33,993 bases of DNA from an uncultured Fretibacterium sp. (GCA_937900285.1 CALCEM010000074.1:1-33993), one strand, 5' to 3'. Counted from the first letter of the stretch, positions 15,337-24,433 are shown. Made by a program: numbers and translations. Notes: generated from the sequence alone by a model not told the origin.

Positions 15337-17529
15337 TTAGCGTAAAACATAATCCAAAATGCTCCGTATTTGCTGATGATCTTCATCTAAATTTTCACCG
15401 TCACGATCCGAAACATCTTCATATGCACAAAATTCACGTAATAATTTGCCGACATTATTTTTCATTACGTTCGGTCTCATTTGGCCTAACAATCTCTCAG
15501 GCGTGCGAATATATCCGGCATCACGTCCTGATTCAAGCTCCCAAATCGATAAAAACATCGAATCTTGTTCCCAAATATGTTCGCTTGGTTGTCCGAATAA
15601 TGTTCCGAGCCATTTTTCAGCAGGCAGCTCCATATGTATACCGGCCTTCGTAAAACTTTTACCCGGAGCATCAACATCAGTATTTGTATACCAAAATCCG
15701 ATCGCCGTATCATCCCAATGTCTGATCGCAGAAATTTTTACACCTTTGTCCTCGTCAATAAATCTGCCCCAATCTGCCTGTAAATCAATGTCGAACGTGT
15801 CAAAATGATAACCAACTTGAACCCAAGCAGCAAACCGCCAGGCATCTTTAGTCGTGTCATCATAATATTTATAAACATTTCCGCGCCAACCAAAAGCCAT
15901 TTGACCTTCAAGCAATCCGGCAAATGATTCGGGATCACGCATTCTCAAACCGCTTAACCTCGTCCCAAGCCACCAATTTCCATTTTGTGCGTAATACCTT
16001 CCCCAAACATTTCCGCCAAACCATTCCTCGTCCATGTATCCGCCTTCACTCATCAACCAAAAACGATTATTTTCTCCTATGCTCGTAACATAATTTAATG
16101 CAGCGTTCTGTATTCTTATATTATCGTTCATGTCGGGTTCCCACCAAATTTTTACTTCGTTATGCAACGGAAATCTTACGTCTACAATGCTGCCGAATCC
16201 GTTCGAATATCTGCCCTTGTAAATTAAATCAAAATCAACACGGTCGCGGTATTCTGATTCAAGTGTCTGATCAATTCTAGGCTCATAAACTAACATTCCT
16301 TTAAGTTCGTGCCGGCCTCTTGAGTCCAAATATAAATTTTCATTGTCATCGCCGAAATCTTTCATGTCAGGACTGGCCCAAGAAAATTTTACGCCCTTCA
16401 TTGGGTTATCTTCGTCGCGTAATTCTCTCGTCCTTATGTCAAATAATATTTCGCCGGGAAATATCGCACAAACAACGGGATTACTTGAAATTTTTTGAAT
16501 TAAAATTATTTCGTCCATTTCCGGCATTATCGCGGATAATACAACTAAAATCCTCACCATAGCTTCCGCGTGTGATGCATGGCCGTAATTTTCGTAAGCA
16601 AGCATTAATTTTCTTGAGTAAATTATTTCGCCGTCATCGTTTTCTGATTCTTCTTCGTAAATTTTTAAATCAACGTCGCGAACTTTAATATATTTTTCGA
16701 GTCCAGATTTAACGCGCTCGACCAAAATCGGAATTTCTGCATCATCCCATTCTGCTACGCGGGCATCTCCGGGCATTCCGTAATTTGGTTTTTTGTTTTC
16801 GCCGATGTAAGGTCCGCCTAAATTTAAGCGTTGAGAAGCTGTAAAAACAAATTCATCGCCTCTTTGATAACTTCCTGAAATTTCTGTACCCCACGGAGCT
16901 TTTAAAGTAACGCCGACGTTATATTTTTCTGAAGGTTCTTCCCTCATAACTTTTTGCCCTGATGCGCTATCGCTCATATAATCCATTGGAGAATATTCAG
17001 CCTTGATCGTCAGCCAGTTATCAATATCCCAAGCCAATCCCGCAAAAACTCCGTTCATTCGATCTGAGCCGTAACCAACTGAAGCAGACACGCGCCCAAA
17101 TTTCCAAGTCGCAACGCCGTAATATGCTTTCATTAATTCAGTGCCGGTTACATCAGTCATTCCGAAGGCTATCGAAGGCAAAAACCATTTTTTAGGATCC
17201 CTGTTGTAATATAACATCGCCTTAAAATCGATCGCTTTATCCATGTAATAACGTCCTGTATCGAGCATTATCGTGTCAAAAGTCGTCAGCCTGGCATTAA
17301 CTTCAAACCATGGCAGCCACGCTAAATCTATAAAATAATATGCATACGGCGAAGCGTGCGTATATCCAAACCTCCCGGCACCATCATCCGGAATTTCTGC
17401 TGTTGGATATTCCCATAAACCTGCTAAACCTGAATTGCTTCCAGTTATAGCGAAAGCACTTTTATCATTTGTCGAAACCAGAACAAATAAAATATTTATC
17501 GTTAATATACACAGGATCAGTTTACGCAA
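15337..17529 (-). CDS. YjbH-domain outer-membrane beta-barrel protein (exopolysaccharide related)
   Basis: A 730-aa protein with a signal peptide cleaved near AFA-ITG (residue 27). The mature N-terminus has the YjbH signature GLAGLWEYPTAEIPDDG (34-50) followed by many alternating aromatic/polar strands typical of a beta-barrel. A middle, more globular part (about 270-370) interrupts them. YjbH-type proteins accompany SLBB/Wza-like proteins in exopolysaccharide loci (E. coli yjbEFGH), and here the SLBB gene is the next gene in the operon. The start is TTG with GAGGAG upstream; no earlier ATG is in frame. Confidence 0.88.
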   Translation of the reverse strand: MRKLILCILTINILFVLVSTNDKSAFAITGSNSGLAGLWEYPTAEIPDDGAGRFGYTHASPYAYYFIDLAWLPWFEVNARLTTFDTIMLDTGRYYMDKAIDFKAMLYYNRDPKKWFLPSIAFGMTDVTGTELMKAYYGVATWKFGRVSASVGYGSDRMNGVFAGLAWDIDNWLTIKAEYSPMDYMSDSASGQKVMREEPSEKYNVGVTLKAPWGTEISGSYQRGDEFVFTASQRLNLGGPYIGENKKPNYGMPGDARVAEWDDAEIPILVERVKSGLEKYIKVRDVDLKIYEEESENDDGEIIYSRKLMLAYENYGHASHAEAMVRILVVLSAIMPEMDEIILIQKISSNPVVCAIFPGEILFDIRTRELRDEDNPMKGVKFSWASPDMKDFGDDNENLYLDSRGRHELKGMLVYEPRIDQTLESEYRDRVDFDLIYKGRYSNGFGSIVDVRFPLHNEVKIWWEPDMNDNIRIQNAALNYVTSIGENNRFWLMSEGGYMDEEWFGGNVWGRYYAQNGNWWLGTRLSGLRMRDPESFAGLLEGQMAFGWRGNVYKYYDDTTKDAWRFAAWVQVGYHFDTFDIDLQADWGRFIDEDKGVKISAIRHWDDTAIGFWYTNTDVDAPGKSFTKAGIHMELPAEKWLGTLFGQPSEHIWEQDSMFLSIWELESGRDAGYIRTPERLLGQMRPNVMKNNVGKLLREFCAYEDVSDRDGENLDEDHQQIRSILDYVLR

Positions 17530-17608
17530 ATTAACCGCTCCTCAAAAAAATTTTTTTCTGGTTATTTTACACTAATTAAATTTAAAAACATTCGGTAACG
17601 CTAAAAAC

Positions 17609-17637
17609 TTGACGCAAAAATTTATGATTATTAAAAT
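17609..17637 (+). promoter_or_regulatory. Sigma-70-type promoter of purB-miaB
   Basis: TTGACG (17609-17614) and TAAAAT (17632-17637) are separated by exactly 17 nt, giving a predicted start near 17644. This is the best promoter match I found in the window and sits 40-75 nt before the purB start. Confidence 0.75.
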
Positions 17638-17683
17638 TTCATGAGACTCTAAAAATATTTTTATGAACGGAGCAAAAAATTTT

Positions 17684-18973
17684 ATGATCGAAAGATATTC
17701 GGAACGCGATATAAATTCAATTTGGGATGATTACAACAGATTAAAAATTATGCTCGATGTTGAGTTAGCTGTCTGCCGGGCTTGGTACGAACAGGGAAGA
17801 ATCCCGGAAGATGCTTTAAACGATATTATGACGAATGCGCGTTTTACGGTTGAAAGAGTTCAGGAGATCGAACGCAAAACCCAACATGATGTAGTAGCGT
17901 TTGTGAGTGCTGTAGCTGAAAATATTGGAGCTAACGGGAGATATTTACATTTGGGAATGACTTCAAGCGATATTCTCGACACGGCAAGCTCCATAATGAT
18001 ACGCGATTCAATTAATATAATTATTTCTGCTCTTGATGAACTCGATAAAACAGTTTTTGATCTAGCTTACAAATATAAATATACTCCTTGCATCGGACGC
18101 ACTCACGGAATACACGCCGAGCCTATGTCGTTGGGATTAAAATTTTTAAATTGGCATTCGGAATTATTACGCGATCGCAGCAGGCTCGAACATTCAAAAT
18201 TAAATATTTCAGCTGGAAAAATTTCCGGAGCTGTTGGAACTTATGCGATGTGCAATCCAAAATTGGAGGCTCGTGTTTGCGAATTATTAGGACTTGAGCC
18301 GGCTAAAGTTTCAAACCAAATTTTACAGCGCGACCGCCACGCAGAAGTTTTAAACGCCCTCGCAATAATGGGAAGCACTCTCGAAAGAATGGCCCTTGAA
18401 ATTCGTAATTTACAGCGCACGGAAGTACGTGAAGCATTTGAGCCGTTTGGAGTTGGGCAAAAAGGTTCAAGCGCAATGCCTCATAAAAGAAACCCCATTA
18501 AATGCGAAAGAATTTGCGGAATGTCGAGATTATTAAGAGGTTACGCACTTACCTCAATGGAAAATATTGCGTTATGGCATGAACGGGACATCAGTCATTC
18601 ATCAACTGAGCGCGTAATATGGCCGGATGCTTTTAATATAGCTGCATTTATGGCGAGAAGCATGAACAAAATTTTAACGGGCATCGAAATAGACGAAGCG
18701 CGCATAAAAGAAAATATTAACCAGACTGGCGGGCTTGTTTATTCTCAGAGGGTTTTAACGTTTTTGCTTGACGATTTAAAATTATCTCGTGAAGATGCTT
18801 ACTCAATTGTTCAAGAAAACGCAATGAAAACAGCTAAAGGCGAGGGGAATTTTTTAGAGTTGTTGCAAAAAGATCCAAGAATGAAAGAAGCTCATATTGA
18901 AAAATTGCCGGAACTGTTCAGCAATGATTTTTATTTGAGATATGTCGATGAAATTTTTGAGAGATTTATTTAA
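17684..18973 (+). CDS. purB: Adenylosuccinate lyase
   Basis: A 429-aa member of the fumarase/aspartase superfamily catalysing two fumarate-releasing steps of purine synthesis (SAICAR to AICAR, adenylosuccinate to AMP). Signature GSSAMPHKRNP (261-271) holds the mobile-loop catalytic Ser; His69 (TQHDV) and His141 (GRTHG) are the other catalytic positions; TSSDILDT is at 93-100. I start at ATG 17684 because GGAG lies 11 nt upstream and the N-terminus MIERYS is typical for PurB. An ATG seven codons upstream (17663) has no ribosome site. miaB follows 5 nt after the stop. Confidence 0.96.
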   Translation: MIERYSERDINSIWDDYNRLKIMLDVELAVCRAWYEQGRIPEDALNDIMTNARFTVERVQEIERKTQHDVVAFVSAVAENIGANGRYLHLGMTSSDILDTASSIMIRDSINIIISALDELDKTVFDLAYKYKYTPCIGRTHGIHAEPMSLGLKFLNWHSELLRDRSRLEHSKLNISAGKISGAVGTYAMCNPKLEARVCELLGLEPAKVSNQILQRDRHAEVLNALAIMGSTLERMALEIRNLQRTEVREAFEPFGVGQKGSSAMPHKRNPIKCERICGMSRLLRGYALTSMENIALWHERDISHSSTERVIWPDAFNIAAFMARSMNKILTGIEIDEARIKENINQTGGLVYSQRVLTFLLDDLKLSREDAYSIVQENAMKTAKGEGNFLELLQKDPRMKEAHIEKLPELFSNDFYLRYVDEIFERFI

Positions 18974-18978
18974 TTTGC

Positions 18979-20319
18979 ATGATTTATAACAAAAATTTTT
19001 GCATAAAAACTTACGGCTGCCAAATGAACGTTTATGATGCAAACCGCGTCAGAACCGTTTTGAATTTTCGCGGCTGGAACGAAGTAAACGAAGATGAAGC
19101 AAATTTAATTATTATTACGGGGTGCAGTGTTCGGGCTAAAGCAGAGCAAAAAGTATGGAGCGAAATGGGACGTTATGAAAATTCATGGAAAAAATTTAAA
19201 CGCCCGATCGTCGCTTTAACTGGTTGTGTCGCTCAAAATTTAGGACAAAAAGCTTTATCGCGCTTCCAATGGGTTAAACTCGTTTCAGGCCCTCGACATA
19301 TTGGACTATTGCCGGACGCTCTCGAACAAATTATTAAAAATCCGGATTCAAAATTAAATTTACTCGATCACGACCCTAAAGAATTTTTTAATCTGGATTT
19401 CGACCCCGATAATACTACGATCTTGCGCGAAAATAAATTTAAAGCATATGTAACAATTGCTCACGGTTGTGATAATTTCTGCACTTATTGCATAGTTCCG
19501 TACGTTCGAGGGAGATTTTTATCACGTAAACCGGACGACATTTTTAACGAAATAAATTTTTTATTGAACGACGGCGTTAAAGAAATTACATTACTGGGGC
19601 AAAATGTAAACAGTTACGGTAAAGATTTTAACTCAAATTTAAATTTTGCTTGGCTGTTAAATAAAGTTTCCGAAATGAACCCGGCTCGCATACGTTTTGT
19701 TACGTCATTGCCTCAAGATTTCACCGAAGATATTATAAACGTCATGGCCGATAAAAATAATATTTGCCCGTCGCTAAATTTGCCAATCCAATCCGGAAGC
19801 AACAAAATTTTAAAGCTCATGAACCGCAAATATACTCGCGAAGAATATTTTAAAAAAGTTGAAATACTGCGTGAAAAAATTCCTGATATAGGTTTGACGA
19901 CTGATATTATTACGGGCTTTCCCGGTGAAACTGACGAAGATTTTAACGACTCTTTAGACGCTCTGAAAAAAATAAAATTTGATCTCGTTCACAGCGCAGC
20001 ATATTCCGAACGTGAAGGAACTCCAGCAGCTAAAATGCCCAATAGTTTGCCGGTAGAGTTGAGATTATCGAGGCTAGAAACTTTAAATAAAATTCAGGAC
20101 GAAATAACAGCGGAAATTAACAAAAATTATAATAATAAAACCGTTGAAGTTTTAGCGGATGACTTTGCTCCAAAAGGTGAAAATTTATTACAGGGCAGAA
20201 CCCCATCTGATAAAGTCGTAATATTTCCAGGCGAAAAAAATTTATTGGGAAAATTCGTAAATATAAAAATCACTCACGCTGAAAATTGGTGTCTTCATGG
20301 CGAAGTAATTCCAGAATAA
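18979..20319 (+). CDS. miaB: tRNA-2-methylthio-N6-dimethylallyladenosine synthase
   Basis: A 446-aa radical-SAM methylthiotransferase modifying A37 of tRNAs that read UNN codons. The N-terminal UPF0004 domain supplies three Cys for one 4Fe-4S cluster (Cys14 in TYGCQMN, Cys49, Cys83). The radical-SAM motif CDNFCTYC (Cys164/168/171) binds the second, and a TRAM domain ends the protein (about 380-446). The TYGCQMN motif and overall length favour MiaB over RimO or MtaB. It is coupled to purB. Its last 50 bp overlap the 3' end of the convergent cobQ gene and no terminator hairpin separates the two. Confidence 0.95.
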   Translation: MIYNKNFCIKTYGCQMNVYDANRVRTVLNFRGWNEVNEDEANLIIITGCSVRAKAEQKVWSEMGRYENSWKKFKRPIVALTGCVAQNLGQKALSRFQWVKLVSGPRHIGLLPDALEQIIKNPDSKLNLLDHDPKEFFNLDFDPDNTTILRENKFKAYVTIAHGCDNFCTYCIVPYVRGRFLSRKPDDIFNEINFLLNDGVKEITLLGQNVNSYGKDFNSNLNFAWLLNKVSEMNPARIRFVTSLPQDFTEDIINVMADKNNICPSLNLPIQSGSNKILKLMNRKYTREEYFKKVEILREKIPDIGLTTDIITGFPGETDEDFNDSLDALKKIKFDLVHSAAYSEREGTPAAKMPNSLPVELRLSRLETLNKIQDEITAEINKNYNNKTVEVLADDFAPKGENLLQGRTPSDKVVIFPGEKNLLGKFVNIKITHAENWCLHGEVIPE

Positions 20320-21727
20320 AATTTATATCGAGATTGTTTTTCAAAATTTCCGCGACTTTGTTATACGAATCATTTTTAACGGTGCTTGTGTCATAAATTG
20401 GCCTTTCACCGTGTTTTTTTTCGTGGCGTATTCTGTTCAGCCATTTATTTCTAAATCTGTCATTGTTAAAAACCCCATGCACATAACTCCCGGCGATCTT
20501 AAAATCATCCGTGATAATTCCTTCAGCTTGAGAATTAATTTTAAACAACGGCAAATATTTTTTATTATCGTAACAGCATATGCTTCCGCCGACATGAATT
20601 TCATAACCCAAAATTTTCACGCTCAAATCTGAATATAATGAACCTGAAATCTGTGATGTATATTTTGTACCGTCTAATTTAGTTTTAAGTGGCAATAATT
20701 CCAAACTTTCGGAGCAATCAACTTCAAGCCCCAAAATTTGAAAGCCTCCGCAAATTCCAAATATGAAACCAGAAAAATTTTTTATTGCGTCAAAAAGCCC
20801 GTTTGATTTCAGCCAGTGTAAAGCCCTTAACGTATCTTTTGCGCCGGGTAAAATTATCGCGTCAAAAATATTTAAATCGTCTAACCTGTCAATATATGTA
20901 ATGCTCGTGTCGGGTTCTTTTTCGAATAAATCGATGTCGCTGAAATTTGAAATACCCGGATATTTTATTACGCCTATATTAATTTTGCTGAATTTTTTTT
21001 TATCGTTTATGCTCAAAGAGTCCTCGCCGGAGATTGAAACATCTTCAACATACGGCAGAACACCTAAAACTTTTATGCCCGTATAATTTTCGATCCATTG
21101 GACTGCGGGTTTAAATAAATCTATGTCGCCGCGAAATCTGTTAAATATAATTCCCTTCACGCGCTCGCGGTCTTCGCCTAATAATTCCAGCGTCCCAACA
21201 ACTGCAGCAAGCGAACCGCCCCGATCGACATCAGCCGTTAAAATAACTGGAACATTTGCAAGCCTGGCAATTTTCATATTTACGATTTCATATTTATTTA
21301 AATTTATTTCTGCTGGACTTCCTGCGCCTTCGATTATTACGGCTTCAAAATTATTTTTTATGATGTTTAATGAATCTTTAACGGCTTTTATTCCGTAAGT
21401 TTGAGTAAAATTTTTATAATAATTTTTTTCGGCCGGCTTGTTAAAAAATTTTCCGTTTAAAATTATATCGGAGCTACTGTTATTATTTGGCTTAAGTAAA
21501 ATAGGATTCATAAAATATTCTGGTTTTAACCCTGCGGCTTCGGCCTGAACTGCTTGAGCTATGCTGATTTCGCAACCGTCATGCGTAACAAATGAATTAT
21601 TAGACATATTTTGAGATTTATACGGACAAATTTTTATGCCCATTTGATGAAATAATCTACATAATCCAGTAACTATAAAACTTTTCCCGGAGTTACTTGA
21701 AGTCCCTTGAATCATTATGCCTTTCAT
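20270..21727 (-). CDS. cobQ: Cobyric acid synthase
   Basis: A 485-aa glutamine-dependent amidotransferase that amidates side chains of adenosyl-cobyrinate a,c-diamide. The N-terminal ATPase domain has the P-loop-like GTSSNSGKS (8-16) and KSQNMSNNS. The C-terminal class-I glutaminase domain has the nucleophile Cys326 in GICGGFQILG and His417 in YVHGVF. It starts 16 nt downstream of cobD, consistent with one transcript. The 3' end overlaps miaB on the opposite strand by 50 bp. Both ends look complete, so the overlap is not due to truncation. Other cobalamin genes are outside the window. Confidence 0.95.
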   Translation of the reverse strand: MKGIMIQGTSSNSGKSFIVTGLCRLFHQMGIKICPYKSQNMSNNSFVTHDGCEISIAQAVQAEAAGLKPEYFMNPILLKPNNNSSSDIILNGKFFNKPAEKNYYKNFTQTYGIKAVKDSLNIIKNNFEAVIIEGAGSPAEINLNKYEIVNMKIARLANVPVILTADVDRGGSLAAVVGTLELLGEDRERVKGIIFNRFRGDIDLFKPAVQWIENYTGIKVLGVLPYVEDVSISGEDSLSINDKKKFSKINIGVIKYPGISNFSDIDLFEKEPDTSITYIDRLDDLNIFDAIILPGAKDTLRALHWLKSNGLFDAIKNFSGFIFGICGGFQILGLEVDCSESLELLPLKTKLDGTKYTSQISGSLYSDLSVKILGYEIHVGGSICCYDNKKYLPLFKINSQAEGIITDDFKIAGSYVHGVFNNDRFRNKWLNRIRHEKKHGERPIYDTSTVKNDSYNKVAEILKNNLDINFILELLRHEDTNFQRE

Positions 21728-21743
21728 GATTAGTAATTGTACA

Positions 21744-22724
21744 CTATTTTTTATTTAAAATGCCCGTAAATAATTTATTTTCATTTGGAAATCTTGTTGC
21801 GATTCGTATATATTTGCCGTTGAGTCCTGGAAAATTTCTTGTGTGCCTTACGACTATGCCGAATTTTAATAATTTACGAATTAAATTTAAATCGTCATAA
21901 ACCTTCAATAAAAAATAATGCACGTCGCTTTTTATAATTTCATGGCCGGAAGCTAGCAATAAATTTATAAATTCCGGAGTATATTTTTTATAAAATTTTC
22001 GGGTGTTATTATAAAAATTATCATCGCTTAAAAATTTAAATGCCAATTCCTGCGCAATATTATTAACGCTCCAAGACGGTTGTAGCATTTTCAGTTTAAA
22101 TATTAAATTTTCGTCAGCAATTAAATAACCGATCCGCACGCCGCTCAAGTGAAAAATTTTCGTGAGCGATCTCAAAATTATTATATTTTCAAAATTCTTA
22201 ACCGGTTCAGGCTCATGATTTAATAAAAAATCTTTATATGCTTCGTCAATTATAAAATTTATATTTGGATTTGAGCGAGCAATATTATAAATTTCAGGGA
22301 TATATTTACCGGTTGGGTTATTAGGATTTGAAATTATTACGGCATTAAAATTATTTATCTCGTTTAAATTATAAAAATCCTGAGCGTTATAAAAAGCGCG
22401 TTTATATTCCGAATAATTTGGCTGTAAAATTCCAACGTGATCATTAAAAATTCTGGATAATAAATATATTGCTTCATTTGAGCCGTTTACAAATAAAATA
22501 TTTTGGGGCTGTAAATTTTCGCGCTGTGAAATAATTTTTATTAATTTTCTGCAGTCCGGATCGGGATAATTTGAGGCTAAAAATTTTAAATCGATTTCGA
22601 TTTTCGGCCATGTAATAATATTTGTGTTGGTGCTGAAGTCCAAAATTTTATTTTTATCCGGAACTGGAATTTTAAAATATTTAAATAAATTTTCTGGATT
22701 AGCACCGTGAATCAAATCAAGCAT
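21744..22724 (-). CDS. cobD: Threonine-phosphate decarboxylase-like PLP enzyme
   Basis: A 326-aa fold-type I PLP enzyme. The N-terminal HGANPEN and LDFSTNTN blocks are typical of CobD, which makes (R)-1-amino-2-propanol phosphate for the cobalamin nucleotide loop. The PLP lysine is Lys189 in SLTKIFHLSGVRIGY, with Asn134/Pro137 in SNPNNPTG and Asp160/Tyr163 contacting the cofactor. HisC (histidinol-phosphate aminotransferase) is the close alternative. The adjacent cobQ and the HGAN start favour CobD. The shorter length (others reach about 350-370 aa) reflects a compact N-terminus. It begins 41 nt after an M48 protease gene. Confidence 0.88.
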   Translation of the reverse strand: MLDLIHGANPENLFKYFKIPVPDKNKILDFSTNTNIITWPKIEIDLKFLASNYPDPDCRKLIKIISQRENLQPQNILFVNGSNEAIYLLSRIFNDHVGILQPNYSEYKRAFYNAQDFYNLNEINNFNAVIISNPNNPTGKYIPEIYNIARSNPNINFIIDEAYKDFLLNHEPEPVKNFENIIILRSLTKIFHLSGVRIGYLIADENLIFKLKMLQPSWSVNNIAQELAFKFLSDDNFYNNTRKFYKKYTPEFINLLLASGHEIIKSDVHYFLLKVYDDLNLIRKLLKFGIVVRHTRNFPGLNGKYIRIATRFPNENKLFTGILNKK

Positions 22725-22765
22725 GATATAACTAAAATAAAAATTTTACGCGATTTTTTATTAAA

Positions 22766-23449
22766 TTATTTTCCCAATTTCAATTTTAAATCTATTTTTT
22801 TAGCTCTATCATAAATATGTTTTAATCTTCTGTCCGTCGGCGGATGAGAATTAAATCCGCTGGGCTTCGTTTCGATTCCGTTATCTTTAAAAGCTTTCAT
22901 AGCATAATATAACCCGTAAGGCGAATAACCGGCACTCACTAATAAATCCGTTCCGTAGTCATCTGCTTCAATTTCCTGCTCGCGGCTAAATCCTCCAGAT
23001 ATTAAACCCTGTCCGACGCTTATGGCTTGATCTCCTGCTGCTTTTGCAACTGCTCCGCCAACTCCTCCGATGCCTCCTGTAATTCTGCCAAGTCCCCACG
23101 ATAAAATTTTTCCGCCAACTTTTAAACCTGTATTGCGTTTTTTGGATTTGTTGTAATGTCCGAGTTTTATATGTCCCAATTCATGACCCATAACTCCAGC
23201 AATTTCTTCTTCGTAATTTAAAATTTTCATTAAACCTGTTGTAACGTGTACGCTGAAATCTTTTTCAGATTTGAACAACACCCAAGCATTTGGAGCGGTC
23301 TGATCTTCGTAATTTACTTTTACAACTTCAAAATTTCCTGCCAAAGCTATATTACGCCAAGCATTTTCAACGGTATATTTATCAATTTCGGAATATGCTG
23401 GAACGCTAGAAAATAAAAATATTAAGCAAACTAAAAATTTTTTTAGCAT
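22766..23449 (-). CDS. Periplasmic M48-family metalloprotease (copy 1)
   Basis: A 227-aa exported zinc protease. A signal peptide (1-20, VPAYS-E) precedes the catalytic domain with zinc motif HELGH (89-93) and downstream third-ligand motif EQEIEADDYG (158-167), ending with HPPTDRRL (202-209). A Gly-rich amphipathic stretch lies between the motifs (about 107-152). It resembles soluble BepA/LoiP-type M48 proteins involved in envelope quality control, without their TPR domain. It is a close paralogue of the gene immediately upstream (23634-24359), about 60% identical by eye in the catalytic part. ATG start with AAGGGA upstream. It may share a transcript with cobD-cobQ. Confidence 0.92.
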   Translation of the reverse strand: MLKKFLVCLIFLFSSVPAYSEIDKYTVENAWRNIALAGNFEVVKVNYEDQTAPNAWVLFKSEKDFSVHVTTGLMKILNYEEEIAGVMGHELGHIKLGHYNKSKKRNTGLKVGGKILSWGLGRITGGIGGVGGAVAKAAGDQAISVGQGLISGGFSREQEIEADDYGTDLLVSAGYSPYGLYYAMKAFKDNGIETKPSGFNSHPPTDRRLKHIYDRAKKIDLKLKLGK

Positions 23450-23517
23450 AAAATAGAATCCCTTCTGATTAAATTTAAATTAATTAATTCGCGAAATATT
23501 TTAACAAGTGCACAGAA

Positions 23518-23564
23518 ATAAAAAAATACTGTCATCAAATTAAAAATTTTTAACTCAATGACAG
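23518..23564 (-). terminator. Rho-independent terminator after the second M48 gene
   Basis: CTGTCAT (23529-23535) pairs with ATGACAG (23558-23564). The AT-rich loop can extend the stem (AAATT with AATTT). On the minus strand a T-run follows (plus A tract 23520-23526). It separates the two tandem M48 genes into different transcripts. Confidence 0.72.
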
Positions 23565-23600
23565 CGATAATATATTTTTATTAAAACCGGACATCAAAAT

Positions 23601-23650
23601 AATCTATTTCAACTTATTTCAATTTATTTCAACTTACCTCAATTTATCCA
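23601..23650. repeat. Imperfect 10-bp tandem repeat across the stop of an M48 gene
   Basis: About five degenerate decamers of the form AA(T/C)TTATTTC run through the last codons and stop of the M48 copy 2 gene. They encode the extra Leu-Asn-Lys-Leu-Asp-Lys-Leu-Arg tail that copy 1 lacks, so slippage here seems to have extended the C-terminus. Confidence 0.6.
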
Positions 23651-24359
23651 ATTTATTTAATTTCATTCGTCTATCAATTTTAGAAGCCTTCGCCGATAAG
23701 CGTTTTAATCTTTTATCCGTGGGCGGATGTGAACTGAATCCGCTTGCTTTTGTTACAAATCCGTTATCGCTGAATGCCTTCATAGCGTTATATAATCCGA
23801 ATGGTGAGTAACCTGCTTTCACTATTAAATCCGTACCATAGTCGTCGGCCTCAACTTCTTGTTCGCGACTGAATCCGCCTGAAATTAATTCCTTTGTAGA
23901 TTCTATAACTTTACTGCCTGCTTCGTCTGCAATATTTTTCGTAGCTTCTCCCAACGATCCGCCGACTTTAGCTCCGAGATTTCCCGTCAATTTGTCCAGA
24001 CCTTTACCTAATAAAAGCCCTCCGAGTCCAACCATAATATTATTTTTCTTCGAGCGCTTGTAATGATTTAATTTTACGTGCCCGATCTCGTGAGCCATAA
24101 CCCCCGCAATTTCGTCTTCAGTGTTTAAAATTTCCATAATGCCGGACGTAACATGCACGCTGAAATCTGTTTCCGATTTAAAGGCTACCCAAGCGTTTGG
24201 TGATTCGTCGTCCTCGTAATTAATTTTTACTGCTTCAAATTCTCCAGCAGCTGCGATATTTTTCCAAGCTTTTTCAACCGTTGCGCTGTCGATTTTAGCA
24301 AAGGCCGGAGAACTTAACGCAAATAATAAAACTCCCGTTAAAAATTTTCTCAATTTCAA
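23634..24359 (-). CDS. Periplasmic M48-family metalloprotease (copy 2)
   Basis: A 241-aa paralogue of the neighbouring M48 gene. Signal peptide 1-21 (PAFA-K), zinc motif HEIGH (90-94), EQEVEADDYG and HPPTDKRL motifs all present. The segment between the zinc motifs is longer and more helical than in copy 1. The C-terminus carries a short repeat-derived tail. The start is TTG, supported by GGAGG 8 nt upstream. A homopolymer of 14 A/T bases lies in its predicted promoter, so expression may be variable. It probably has its own transcript, ended by the hairpin at 23529-23564. Confidence 0.9.
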   Translation of the reverse strand: MKLRKFLTGVLLFALSSPAFAKIDSATVEKAWKNIAAAGEFEAVKINYEDDESPNAWVAFKSETDFSVHVTSGIMEILNTEDEIAGVMAHEIGHVKLNHYKRSKKNNIMVGLGGLLLGKGLDKLTGNLGAKVGGSLGEATKNIADEAGSKVIESTKELISGGFSREQEVEADDYGTDLIVKAGYSPFGLYNAMKAFSDNGFVTKASGFSSHPPTDKRLKRLSAKASKIDRRMKLNKLDKLR

Positions 24360-24407
24360 AATAAAAGCCTCCTGTTCAAATTTTTTAAATCGTGTAATGC
24401 GTTTTGA

Positions 24408-24433
24408 ATTATCGCATTTTTTTTTTTTTTCAA
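24408..24433 (-). promoter_or_regulatory. Promoter of M48 copy 2 with a 14-nt A tract in the spacer
   Basis: On the minus strand TTGAAA (24433-24428) and an extended -10 element TGcGATAAT (24416-24408) are separated by 14 nt, mostly A. The tract itself is 14 bp (plus-strand T 24417-24430), the longest homopolymer I noticed in the window. Predicted transcription start is near 24402, leaving about 42 nt of leader. The short spacer would move toward 17 nt if the tract grew by about three bases. Confidence 0.45.

Noticed and set aside
20270..24359. Search for a cobalamin riboswitch near cobD/cobQ
   Set aside because: The gaps before cobQ and cobD are only 16 and 41 nt, too short, and no B12-box-like sequence was seen upstream of the M48 genes.
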